Shown: piece by piece, positions 20,465 through 27,878 of the stretch
Layout: every line of letters begins with the position of its first letter
How positions within the stretch are numbered: position 1 is the first letter of the stretch
DNA from: Synechocystis sp. PCC 7338
GTDB taxonomy: Bacteria > Cyanobacteriota > Cyanobacteriia > Cyanobacteriales > Microcystaceae
Length of the DNA: 64,000 nt
Assembly: GCF_018282115.1 (NCBI RefSeq)
Contig: NZ_CP054306.1
Span: 434,001 to 498,000 of the forward strand
Direction of reading: 5' to 3'
The notes under the pieces: model-generated
What the model was told of the DNA's origin: nothing
Seen by the model: the letters and a program-made list of their open reading frames with translations, nothing else
Database searches by the model: none
Translations under genes and position numbers: made by a program

Positions 20465-21805
20465 ATGCTCGATATTCAGGCGATCGCCGACCATGCCCAC
20501 CAGGGAGCCGCTGCACTGGGAATTAAACAATATGACATCTACGGTTCTTCCGTGGATGATGCCGGAGTGGAGGTTGATTCTGGAGAACCGAAGCAGGTGG
20601 AAGCGTCAAACCGGGCCAGTGTAATTGTACGAGTCTGGAACGAAAAGGGTTTGGTGGGGGTAACCAGCACCACGGATTTGGACCAAGCCGGCATTAGTTT
20701 AGCCCTGGAAACCGCCGCCGAAGCCAGTGCTTTTGGCATCACCGATAATATTCCCGACTTTAGTCCCGAAGCCCAAGTACCCATCGGTGGCGCAGAGAAT
20801 GACGTGGCAGAACCGGCCCCCATGGGGGACTTAATTGCCACATTGGTCAAAGCAGAACAGGACTTGCTGTCCAGCCATCCCGCCATTACTGGAGTGCCCT
20901 ATAACGGTTTATCGGAACAGACCACGGAGCGGTTTTATCTCAACAGTGCTGGAGCTAAACGCTATGAATGTCGTTCCTATGCTTCCATTTATCTTTACAG
21001 TCGGGCAGAACAGGAAGGCAAAAAGCCCCGCAGTGCCGGAGAAATGAAGATCAGCCGGGATTTAGCCAGCCTGGACATTGATGGTTGCTTGCAAACAGTC
21101 AAAGAAAAAACCCTCAGCCATCTTGATTACCGCCCTATCTCCACCGGTAAATATACTGTCGTCTTTTCCCCCCGAGCCTTTTTAAGCTTGCTCAGTGCTT
21201 TTTCTAATCTTTACAACGCCCAAAGCATCCTCGATAAACAGTCCTTAGCTACTAAGGAAACCCTCGGCACGGCGATCGCCAGTGAACTGCTTTGTGTCAG
21301 TGATGATGCTCTGCACCCAGGCAATATTTCGGCGGAACGCTTTGATGGTGAAGGTACCCCCACCCGGAGAGTGGACATTATCAAAAACGGCATTTTAACT
21401 GGCTTATTGCACAGTGCCGGCACTGCCAAACGTTTTAGTACCCAGCCCACCGGCCACGCCAACATCGGGGCTAAAATCACCGTCGGGGCCCACTTCTACC
21501 ATGTGTACAGTGAGGAAGCTTCAGAAAAAAGCTATAGCTTGGACAAAGCAGAAAACGTAGTTTACATAGACAAACTTCAAGCCCTCCACGCCGGGGTCAA
21601 TTCTCTCCAGGGTTCTTTTTCTCTACCCTTTGACGGCTGGTTAGTAAACAAAGGTGAAAAGCAAAGCATTGATGCGGCCACGGTGGCAGGGGACTTTTTG
21701 GAAGTTTTAAAAACTATTGTTTGCCTAGAACCGGAAGCGGAAGTTACCCCAGGGGGAGTCTGTCCTCGGGTTTGGGTGGAAGGATTGGCCATTACCGGAG
21801 AGTAG
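20465..21805 (+). CDS. pmbA: TldE/PmbA family protease subunit
   Basis: A 446-residue protein of the TldD/PmbA (U62) family. I start at ATG 20465 (MLDIQAIADHAHQGA); a TTG at 20432 would add 11 residues. It has the N-terminal domain (GVEVDSGEPKQVEASNRASV) and the C-terminal beta-rich domain (NGILTGLLHSAGTAKRFST and NIGAKITVGAHFYH). The HExxxH zinc motif of TldD is not seen, so this is the TldE/PmbA partner type. TldD-TldE proteins process peptides and remove unfolded segments from substrates such as microcins. The TldD partner is not in this window. Its stop codon lies two bases from the decayed metH fragment. Confidence 0.88.
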   Translation: MLDIQAIADHAHQGAAALGIKQYDIYGSSVDDAGVEVDSGEPKQVEASNRASVIVRVWNEKGLVGVTSTTDLDQAGISLALETAAEASAFGITDNIPDFSPEAQVPIGGAENDVAEPAPMGDLIATLVKAEQDLLSSHPAITGVPYNGLSEQTTERFYLNSAGAKRYECRSYASIYLYSRAEQEGKKPRSAGEMKISRDLASLDIDGCLQTVKEKTLSHLDYRPISTGKYTVVFSPRAFLSLLSAFSNLYNAQSILDKQSLATKETLGTAIASELLCVSDDALHPGNISAERFDGEGTPTRRVDIIKNGILTGLLHSAGTAKRFSTQPTGHANIGAKITVGAHFYHVYSEEASEKSYSLDKAENVVYIDKLQALHAGVNSLQGSFSLPFDGWLVNKGEKQSIDAATVAGDFLEVLKTIVCLEPEAEVTPGGVCPRVWVEGLAITGE

Positions 21806-21806
21806 G

Positions 21807-22056
21807 TTAGGTACTGAAATATTTGGCACTGGGGTGGTAGGTGATGATCGCTGTGGTGGATTGCTCTGGGTAGAGATAATCGGTGTAATTATCGCCAGCA
21901 AATATTTCTCTCGCATATCCCGCTACTATTTCCCCTACTGTCACCGCTTGCATAGGAAAAATATCAGTAATGCCTGATTCCTTGGAGGCAAATAAGTCCG
22001 CAATACAAAGCCTTCGCCCTGATTTTGCCGAGGAAACTCGAATTTGGCGATCGCCA
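21807..22056 (-). pseudogene. Decayed duplicate of the metH 3' end
   Basis: Read on the minus strand this segment encodes [20 protein letters not shown], then [20 protein letters not shown], jumps to [20 protein letters not shown] and ends at a TAA (21807-21809). It is a diverged copy of the end of metH (27879 onward). The region between NYTDYLY and the PEQS segment, 83 codons or 249 bases in metH, is absent, so the AdoMet-binding part is gone. One base is also missing from the A-run that encodes the residues before SGRRL. It lies in the same orientation as metH and marks the left edge of the accessory island, directly behind the pmbA stop. Confidence 0.85.
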
Positions 22057-22111
22057 TAAAATCACTAAATCGTTAAAATAAAAGCCTAATTATCTCTGAA
22101 AACGGTGGCAT

Positions 22112-22684
22112 ATGTTAGCGCTTCAGCCTCGCTTTAAAAGCTTTGCAGAGTATCTTGCTTACGAAGACGATACTGATCAACTCTATGAATTATTCAATGG
22201 GGAATTAATTGCTGTGCCAACAGAGTCAGGATTAAATTTTCAAATTGCCAATCGTTTATTTCTTGTTTTTGCCTTAATGTTGGGCACGGATCGGGTGCGG
22301 GGCAACGGTTTGGAATTAGAGGTTCACGGTGAGCCCAAAAACCGTTTTCCTGATTTGACGATTATTCGAGAGGAGCATATTGCCCAATTAGCTAAACGCA
22401 ATACGATTCGGTTATCGATGTTGCCGCCCTTATTGGTGGTGGAAGTTGTCAGTCCGGGGGAATTGCAACGGGAGCGGGACTACATTGCCAAGCGTCAACA
22501 ATATCAAGCCTGTGGCATTCCTGAATATTGGATTGTTGATCCTCAAACGCAATCAATTTTGGTTTTAGAATTGGCTTCAGAGAATTATCAGGAAGTCGGT
22601 AATTTTGAAGGCTCTATGGCAATTCAGTCCCCTACGTTTCCCCAGTTATCGTTAACTGTTAATGAAATTTTTAAGGATCTTTGA
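22112..22684 (+). CDS. Uma2-family (DUF820) restriction-endonuclease-like protein
   Basis: A 190-residue protein of the Uma2 family, very abundant in cyanobacteria. Recognised by FKSFAEYLAYEDDTDQLYEL at the N terminus, the nuclease-fold core FPDLTIIREEH, PPLLVVEVVSPGELQRERDY and the C-terminal CGIPEYWIVDPQTQSILVLE. The PD-(D/E)xK-like acidic residues (Asp in PDLTI and Glu in VVEVVSP) and the following Lys are present. Uma2 proteins are predicted nucleases; their biological role is unclear. It is the first gene of the island after the metH fragment. Confidence 0.85.
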   Translation: MLALQPRFKSFAEYLAYEDDTDQLYELFNGELIAVPTESGLNFQIANRLFLVFALMLGTDRVRGNGLELEVHGEPKNRFPDLTIIREEHIAQLAKRNTIRLSMLPPLLVVEVVSPGELQRERDYIAKRQQYQACGIPEYWIVDPQTQSILVLELASENYQEVGNFEGSMAIQSPTFPQLSLTVNEIFKDL

Positions 22685-22766
22685 GATAACGGCAATACCC
22701 CTGTGACTCCCTACATTAACCAAATGGTGTTCTTGCCTTAATCCCTGATGCTAGGGGCACATAGAT

Positions 22767-22772
22767 TATAAT
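22767..22772 (+). promoter_or_regulatory. Possible -10 element before the NACHT-like gene
   Basis: A perfect TATAAT lies 59 bases before the ATG at 22831, in an AT-rich stretch. No convincing -35 hexamer is found at 16-18 bases upstream, so the assignment rests on the -10 and position only. Confidence 0.3.
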
Positions 22773-22830
22773 TAATAAAGTTTCAGAGAAATTTATCCTT
22801 AAGTTAAAAAGTTTTCCCGTTCGGCTGAGC

Positions 22831-23382
22831 ATGTCGCAACAAAACTATAATTGGAAGCGGTTCTGGTGTCCTCGCTCAGGCAACATAAGTCTGAGGGATG
22901 GCGGTTACTTAGACGATCCAAATACAGAATGGGGCAAAGCATGTAACCCAGACTTAGTTAGTTTAGAGGAATTTACTGATTTCCCCTGCCTTATTTTATT
23001 AGGTGAACCTGGCATTGGAAAAACCAACGAACTGGAAAAGCTGAAAAAATATACCGAAAAAACAATCTGCGAATCTAACAAAGTCCTAATCTTGAATCTT
23101 CGATCCTTTACTAATTTAAGAGAGGATTTATTTAAGGATGAAACTTTTATTAATTGGTTAAAGGGCAGCCATCACCTCTATCTGTTTTTAGATAGTCTTG
23201 ATGAGGGGCTTTTGAGCATCAAAAACCTGGCAATAGGATTGGTAGATGAATTTAAGAAACCTCAGTACCAAAGCCATATTAATCGTCTTCATCTCCGTTT
23301 AACTTGTCGAACTTTCGTGTTTCCAGCCATTTTAGAGGATGGTCTAAAGGCTTTTTGGGGAGAAGATAACTTTGCATTATGA
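22831..23382 (+). CDS. NACHT-like STAND ATPase, N-terminal fragment (frameshifted gene)
   Basis: The first 183 codons of a large STAND ATPase. Walker A GEPGIGKT is at 58-65 and Walker B LFLDSLDE, the NACHT-style acidic pattern, at 118-125. Before the P-loop is a conserved-looking leader (NYNWKRFWCPRSGNISLRDG) without an enzymatic domain. The frame reaches a TGA at 23380-23382. The missing continuation is found one base out of phase from 23372: dropping one T from the TTT at 23371-23373 would give GEDNLHYELAPLRR in one frame. So this is the 5' part of one split gene rather than a separate protein, unless the shift is programmed. AT-rich and without HIP1 sites. Confidence 0.8.
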   Translation: MSQQNYNWKRFWCPRSGNISLRDGGYLDDPNTEWGKACNPDLVSLEEFTDFPCLILLGEPGIGKTNELEKLKKYTEKTICESNKVLILNLRSFTNLREDLFKDETFINWLKGSHHLYLFLDSLDEGLLSIKNLAIGLVDEFKKPQYQSHINRLHLRLTCRTFVFPAILEDGLKAFWGEDNFAL

Positions 23383-26300
23383 ACTAGCTCCACTTCGCCG
23401 TATAGACGTTATCAACGCTGTGGAAGCTGAAGGTTTTTCTTCCGATGACTTTCTGAAAGCAATTAACCAAAGGGATAGGGATATTGTACCCCTAGCGATT
23501 AAACCAATCTCTCTAAGATTTTTATTAAACACCTATCGCCGTCATAAATCTCAATTTCCTCTAGAACAGAAACGTTATGAATTTTATCTTGAGGGATGTA
23601 AGTGTCTTTGTGAAGAAGTAAGCAAATGTCGTCATGCCTTAAAGGAGACAGGCAATTTAGATATTGATCAACGTTTGATTATTGCAGCTCGAATTGCTGC
23701 TGTGACAATTTTTACCAACCAATTTGCTGTGTGGACTGGCGTTGGACAGGAACAAGTTCCTGCTGAAGATGTTCCTCTTCAAAAGTTGTGTTTCGGTTGT
23801 GAAGGATCAAATGGAAAAGAATTTGAGGTTACTCAAGAAGTAATTAAAGAAGTTTTAGATAATGGTTTATTTTCATCTCGTGGATCGGATCGAATGGGAT
23901 GGGCACACCAAACCTATGCTGAGTTTTTGGCTGCTTGGTATTTGACACAAAAAAATATTGATTTATCAAAGATAAAGGCATTGTTTTACTCTTCTGCCGA
24001 TTCCAATCCTAAGCTTATTCCACAACTTCATGAAACGGCAGCTTGGTTAGCTTCCATGAGAAATGATGTGTTTGAAGAGATAATTAGAACTGATCCTGAC
24101 GTCCTTTTGCAAACCGATATACCCACCGATTCAGAGCTTCGAGCGTCAATTGTTGCTAGTTTATTAGCGCAATATGAGGAAGAAAAACTATTTGATCGAG
24201 GATTTCACAACGTTCGTAATTACGCAAAATTAAAACATTCTGAGCTAGCTGAGCAGTTGAAAGCTTATATTTGTGATTCCAGCAAGAAAGAGGACACACG
24301 AAGGATAGCAATTGATATTGCCATAGAATGTAATCTCTCTGAGCTTCAGGATGAATTAGCGGATCTGGCTCTTGATTTATCACAACCAATAAGTGCAAGA
24401 GTTAATGCCGCCCGTGCTATTAGTTCAATAGGTGACTTGTCTACAAAATTAAGGTTAAAGCCACTCGTACTCAATGCTCTACTAGAAGATGAGGAAGATG
24501 AACTAAAAGCCTATGCGTTGAAAGCACTCTGGCCAAGGCAACTAACAGCCGAAGAATTATTTCAGGCGCTCACTCCACCGAAAAGGATAAATTTGCTTGG
24601 AATGCATCGATATTTTCTTGAGTCTGAGTTAGTTCCACAACTTGATTCCGAAGATTTAGTTATTGCTCTCGACTGGCTGAAAACTCAAGGTGTGCGATGC
24701 TTTGGGCATCCATTTGAAGAACTAGGAGATGCAATTCTGTTAAAAGCATGGGAACACTTTGACATTCCTGGAGTACTGGAGGGTTTTACGCAAGTAGCAT
24801 TATTACAATGGAAAGAGCATCAGAAAATCATTAGCCATTCTCCAAGTTTACAAGCTGAATTTCAAGAATCACTTTTGGGAAACAATCAAAAGCGTTATGC
24901 TCTTATTGAAAATTTGGTTGAAAAGATTGCGGAGAAAAATGAAGATAAAGATTTTTATTTTTTAACAAGCTCAATGACAGAGTCAATTGTAAGCTCAAAT
25001 GATGTTAGTTGGATGTTAGAAAAACTCCAAGATTCTAACGATGAAACAAAACAAAGAATGTGGGCTAAACTAATTAAGATAATATTTGATCGCCGAAATA
25101 CAGGGCAGATAATTGATGTTATTGAAGCTACTAAAAAGAATTCTATTCTCAGTACTGTTTTTTATTCTGACTTTGCTCCAATTGAGTTGGACTCAGAAGA
25201 AGCGACTCAATTACGTGATCATTATTTTAAAATGAGAAATTCCTGGAATAAGCCAAACTTGCTAGATCCTCCACCAAAAGAAAGAGTTATTGACTGTTTA
25301 GAGCAGTTAGAATCGGGAGATTTATCCGCATGGTGGCGACTAAATCGAGAAATGACTTTACTGCCACAAAGCAAACGTTATGGTCATAACTTAGAATTAG
25401 ATCTGACTCAGCTTCCGGGATGGAAAGAAGCAGAGCAAGCAACAAAAAAAAGAATTATTCAGGGGGCAATTCAATATATTCAACAGCAAACAGATATAGA
25501 TTATAGCTGGATAGGAACAAATACATATAATTTTTCCGAATTGTATGGTTGCAAGGCATTACAGTTAATCTTGACGGAAGCTCCAAGAATTTTAGACAAT
25601 TTTTCAACGGATATATGGAAAAGATGGACACCCATAATCCTGTCAGTTCCTAATAGTTTCATTGACTCAAATCCAAGAGAAAATTGCCGAAAATTAGTCA
25701 GCCTCTCATATCACCATTCTCCAGATGAATTTTTGACAACGCTTTTAAAATTGATTGACAAAAAAAATCAAGATAATAATATTTTTGTGATTGATCGCTT
25801 AGAGATGTGTTGGGATGAAAAATTAGAAAATAACTTGACAGAAAAAGTAAAAGATTCTCAATTAAAGCCTAACGTATTTAGAAAGCTATTAGAAAAACTT
25901 ATTGAGCAAGGAGCTGTTCAAGCCAAAGATATCGCTTTATCCACAATACGAAATTATACTAATAGTGAACTTGATAGTGAACGACAAAAAGCATTGTTCG
26001 CCATTAAAGCACTTATCACTTATTCAGATCCAGATACCTGGAATGTAATCTGGGAAAAGATTACGGCAGATGAGCAGTTTGGACGCGAGACATTTGAATT
26101 AGCCGCTTCTTATAATTTAAGTGGAATCAAGCTTGACTTAAATGAAAAGCAAATTGCAGACTTATATGTCTGGTTAGTCCATCAATATCCTTATGATGAA
26201 GATCTAGATCACCGTAATGAAACAATGGCTCATATAGTTAGCCCTAGAGATAATATCACATGGTTTCGAGATCAAACTCTATCACAATTAAGAGACAAAG

Positions 26301-26791
26301 AGACTATCGAAGCTTGTGCTGAAATTGAACGTCTTATCAAAGAGTTGCCCCATCTTCCTAGATTAAAAGAAACACTGATTTATGCACAACAAAATATGCG
26401 CCGTGAAACCTGGAAACCTTTTACACCAGAAGAATTTCTTCAATTTTTAATTATCCCAGAGCCCTCTAATTTAGATTTATCCAATCAACTTAGTACCATA
26501 GACAAGAGGACAGAAAAAATGCAAGATGACCCTAAGATTACTAACAACATTTCCAATTCAAATGTTATTTCAAATTCAACAATTAACGCTCCAGTCGGCA
26601 CAAATAGTAATGTGACTTATTCTAGCGCAGAGAAACAAAAAAGATTTAATTGGGAGATTATGCTTGCTGTGATTGGAAGTATTGCCGCTTTTATTGCTAT
26701 ACCATTCTCTGGTGTATTTAATGATGAACTAAAGGAATGGTTAAACGGCTCTCCTTCACAAATTGAACAACAATCTGCGCCCAAAAATTAA
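23372..26791 (+). CDS. NACHT-like STAND ATPase, large C-terminal fragment
   Basis: The 1,139-codon continuation of the preceding frame, with a nominal TTG start at 23372 that probably has no meaning. It contains the rest of the ATPase module (YELAPLRRIDVINAVEAEG, then the winged-helix-like DNGLFSSRGSDRMGWAHQTY AEFLAAWYL segment typical of NACHT proteins), followed by about 700 residues of helical, HEAT-like repeats, e.g. ISARVNAARAISSIGDLSTK. Near the C terminus is an Asn/Ser-rich stretch of about 30 residues with alternating N-x-I/V pattern, then a single membrane helix (about residues 1093-1113, EIMLAVIGSIAAFIAIPFSG) and a short tail. Such architectures occur among antiviral or cell-suicide STAND proteins. 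Function is inference. Confidence 0.75.
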   Translation: MHYELAPLRRIDVINAVEAEGFSSDDFLKAINQRDRDIVPLAIKPISLRFLLNTYRRHKSQFPLEQKRYEFYLEGCKCLCEEVSKCRHALKETGNLDIDQRLIIAARIAAVTIFTNQFAVWTGVGQEQVPAEDVPLQKLCFGCEGSNGKEFEVTQEVIKEVLDNGLFSSRGSDRMGWAHQTYAEFLAAWYLTQKNIDLSKIKALFYSSADSNPKLIPQLHETAAWLASMRNDVFEEIIRTDPDVLLQTDIPTDSELRASIVASLLAQYEEEKLFDRGFHNVRNYAKLKHSELAEQLKAYICDSSKKEDTRRIAIDIAIECNLSELQDELADLALDLSQPISARVNAARAISSIGDLSTKLRLKPLVLNALLEDEEDELKAYALKALWPRQLTAEELFQALTPPKRINLLGMHRYFLESELVPQLDSEDLVIALDWLKTQGVRCFGHPFEELGDAILLKAWEHFDIPGVLEGFTQVALLQWKEHQKIISHSPSLQAEFQESLLGNNQKRYALIENLVEKIAEKNEDKDFYFLTSSMTESIVSSNDVSWMLEKLQDSNDETKQRMWAKLIKIIFDRRNTGQIIDVIEATKKNSILSTVFYSDFAPIELDSEEATQLRDHYFKMRNSWNKPNLLDPPPKERVIDCLEQLESGDLSAWWRLNREMTLLPQSKRYGHNLELDLTQLPGWKEAEQATKKRIIQGAIQYIQQQTDIDYSWIGTNTYNFSELYGCKALQLILTEAPRILDNFSTDIWKRWTPIILSVPNSFIDSNPRENCRKLVSLSYHHSPDEFLTTLLKLIDKKNQDNNIFVIDRLEMCWDEKLENNLTEKVKDSQLKPNVFRKLLEKLIEQGAVQAKDIALSTIRNYTNSELDSERQKALFAIKALITYSDPDTWNVIWEKITADEQFGRETFELAASYNLSGIKLDLNEKQIADLYVWLVHQYPYDEDLDHRNETMAHIVSPRDNITWFRDQTLSQLRDKETIEACAEIERLIKELPHLPRLKETLIYAQQNMRRETWKPFTPEEFLQFLIIPEPSNLDLSNQLSTIDKRTEKMQDDPKITNNISNSNVISNSTINAPVGTNSNVTYSSAEKQKRFNWEIMLAVIGSIAAFIAIPFSGVFNDELKEWLNGSPSQIEQQSAPKN

Positions 26792-26820
26792 CAAATAGTT
26801 AATCTCTGAGGGAAAAGAGA

Positions 26821-27063
26821 ATGCAAATTACGATCAATCTACCACCAGACCTTGAATAAAATTTACTCCGTCAAGCAAAAACATCAAATGTCCCTTTACA
26901 AACCATCATTTTGCAAGCCTTACCCCAAATAATTGAAATACCTAACGTTCCCACTTCCCAATGGCCAGAAGTTATTCTGTCTTACGACGGTTTTCCCGAT
27001 TTCCCTGAATTTGAGTCTTACCGAGATGAACTTCTCCCTCCCTGGGAACCGGAGTTATTCTAA
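26821..27063 (+). pseudogene. VapB-like antitoxin relic with an in-frame stop
   Basis: From ATG 26821 the frame reads MQITINLPPDLE, meets a TAA (a CAA would give Gln), then continues openly as NLLRQAKTSNVPLQTIILQA and on to PPWEPELF with a stop at 27061-27063. The ITINLPPDLE start is typical of ribbon-helix-helix-type antitoxins. A single C-to-T change explains the stop. The next gene begins in the overlapping TAATG, so this was the first gene of an antitoxin-toxin pair. Confidence 0.65.
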
Positions 27064-27296
27064 TGCGCTACTTGCTTAATACTTGTGTGATTAGTGACTT
27101 TATTAAGGGAGAACCGAGAACAACAATTAAACTAAAACAAATCCCACCCATTGAGATTACCATTTCAACAATATGGCTTAGCCCTAAATCCCCAACGTGC
27201 ATTGAAAATTGAACAAGCAATTGCCAGCATTTTAACGTCTGTCAATATTTTACCTGTGAGCACAGCAGAGGCAGAACAAGCTGCTCAAAATTATTA
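27063..27296 (+). pseudogene. VapC-like PIN toxin relic, internal deletion and frameshift
   Basis: ATG 27063 starts MRYLLNTCVISDFIKGEPRT and continues to PIEITISTI, the N-terminal PIN strand with a changed first acidic position (Asn where LLDTCVIS is usual). The frame then shifts: YGLALNPQRALKIEQAIASI and NILPVSTAEAEQAAQNY follow in another frame, ending at a TAA near 27296. The segment that would carry the conserved TAxELxYG glutamate is missing. The nuclease cannot be functional. It is the partner of the broken antitoxin relic just before it. Confidence 0.65.
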
Positions 27297-27405
27297 AGCT
27301 TGAAAAATTAAATAGCATTGCTATATACCTGGGTATGAAAAGTTAATCATGTTTATAAAATTATTTACGTTCTTTAATCTATTTCTTAATTGTACTTGTC
27401 TTAAC

Positions 27406-27645
27406 TTAAGTCGTAACTAATGGTTGTTGAAAAGATTGAGGAATAGGCAAAATATTCCCTTCCTCTAGCGTAGTTTTAATTAAAAAATCCAACAACTCCT
27501 TCCCTTGTTGGCAAGCCTCCTCATAGGTATCCCCATGGGTGTGACAAAAATCACCCCATTCAGGTAAACTGACTACAAAGCAGTTATCAAGATCTGACCA
27601 TTGAATAATTAAAGAATAATGGTTTTGAACATTTTCCATCATCAA
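27406..27645 (-). CDS. hicB: HicB-type antitoxin
   Basis: A 79-residue HicB-like protein: HYSLIIQWSDLDNCFVVSLP and the G-D-T-Y-E-E-A segment give the partial RNase H-like fold of HicB antitoxins, and the C terminus (GNILPIPQSF) is characteristic of the short cyanobacterial type. There is no separate DNA-binding domain. Its ATG overlaps the TGA of hicA by four bases, so the toxin and antitoxin are translated together. Both frames look intact. Confidence 0.85.
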   Translation of the reverse strand: MMMENVQNHYSLIIQWSDLDNCFVVSLPEWGDFCHTHGDTYEEACQQGKELLDFLIKTTLEEGNILPIPQSFQQPLVTT

Positions 27646-27851
27646 TCTTCTCCTTTTTGTTTAACAATTTGAATAGCTTGTAAAACATCCTTTTCTTGAT
27701 AAAACTTAGCATCACTGCCGTCTTTACCAGAAAGTGTAACTATTCCATCCAGTAGGGGATGATACCATTTTGTATGACTCCCCTTGCCAGATTTACAAGT
27801 AAAACCTGATTGAAAAAGCATCGTTTTTAATTCTCTAATTTTCTTGGGCAC
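27642..27851 (-). CDS. hicA: HicA-type mRNA interferase toxin
   Basis: A 69-residue HicA toxin with the double-stranded-RNA-binding-like fold. The catalytic histidine is in GKGSHTKWYH (His26). The N-terminal helix (KIRELKTMLFQSGF) and the C-terminal segment (EKDVLQAIQIVKQKG) complete the domain. It is the first gene of a hicA-hicB pair on the minus strand, 27 bases upstream of the metH stop on the same strand side. It cleaves mRNA in characterised relatives; activity here is inferred. It is the right-most gene of the island. Confidence 0.85.
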   Translation of the reverse strand: MPKKIRELKTMLFQSGFTCKSGKGSHTKWYHPLLDGIVTLSGKDGSDAKFYQEKDVLQAIQIVKQKGED

Positions 27852-27878
27852 AATGTCAAATAAGAGAGTATGGGAATT

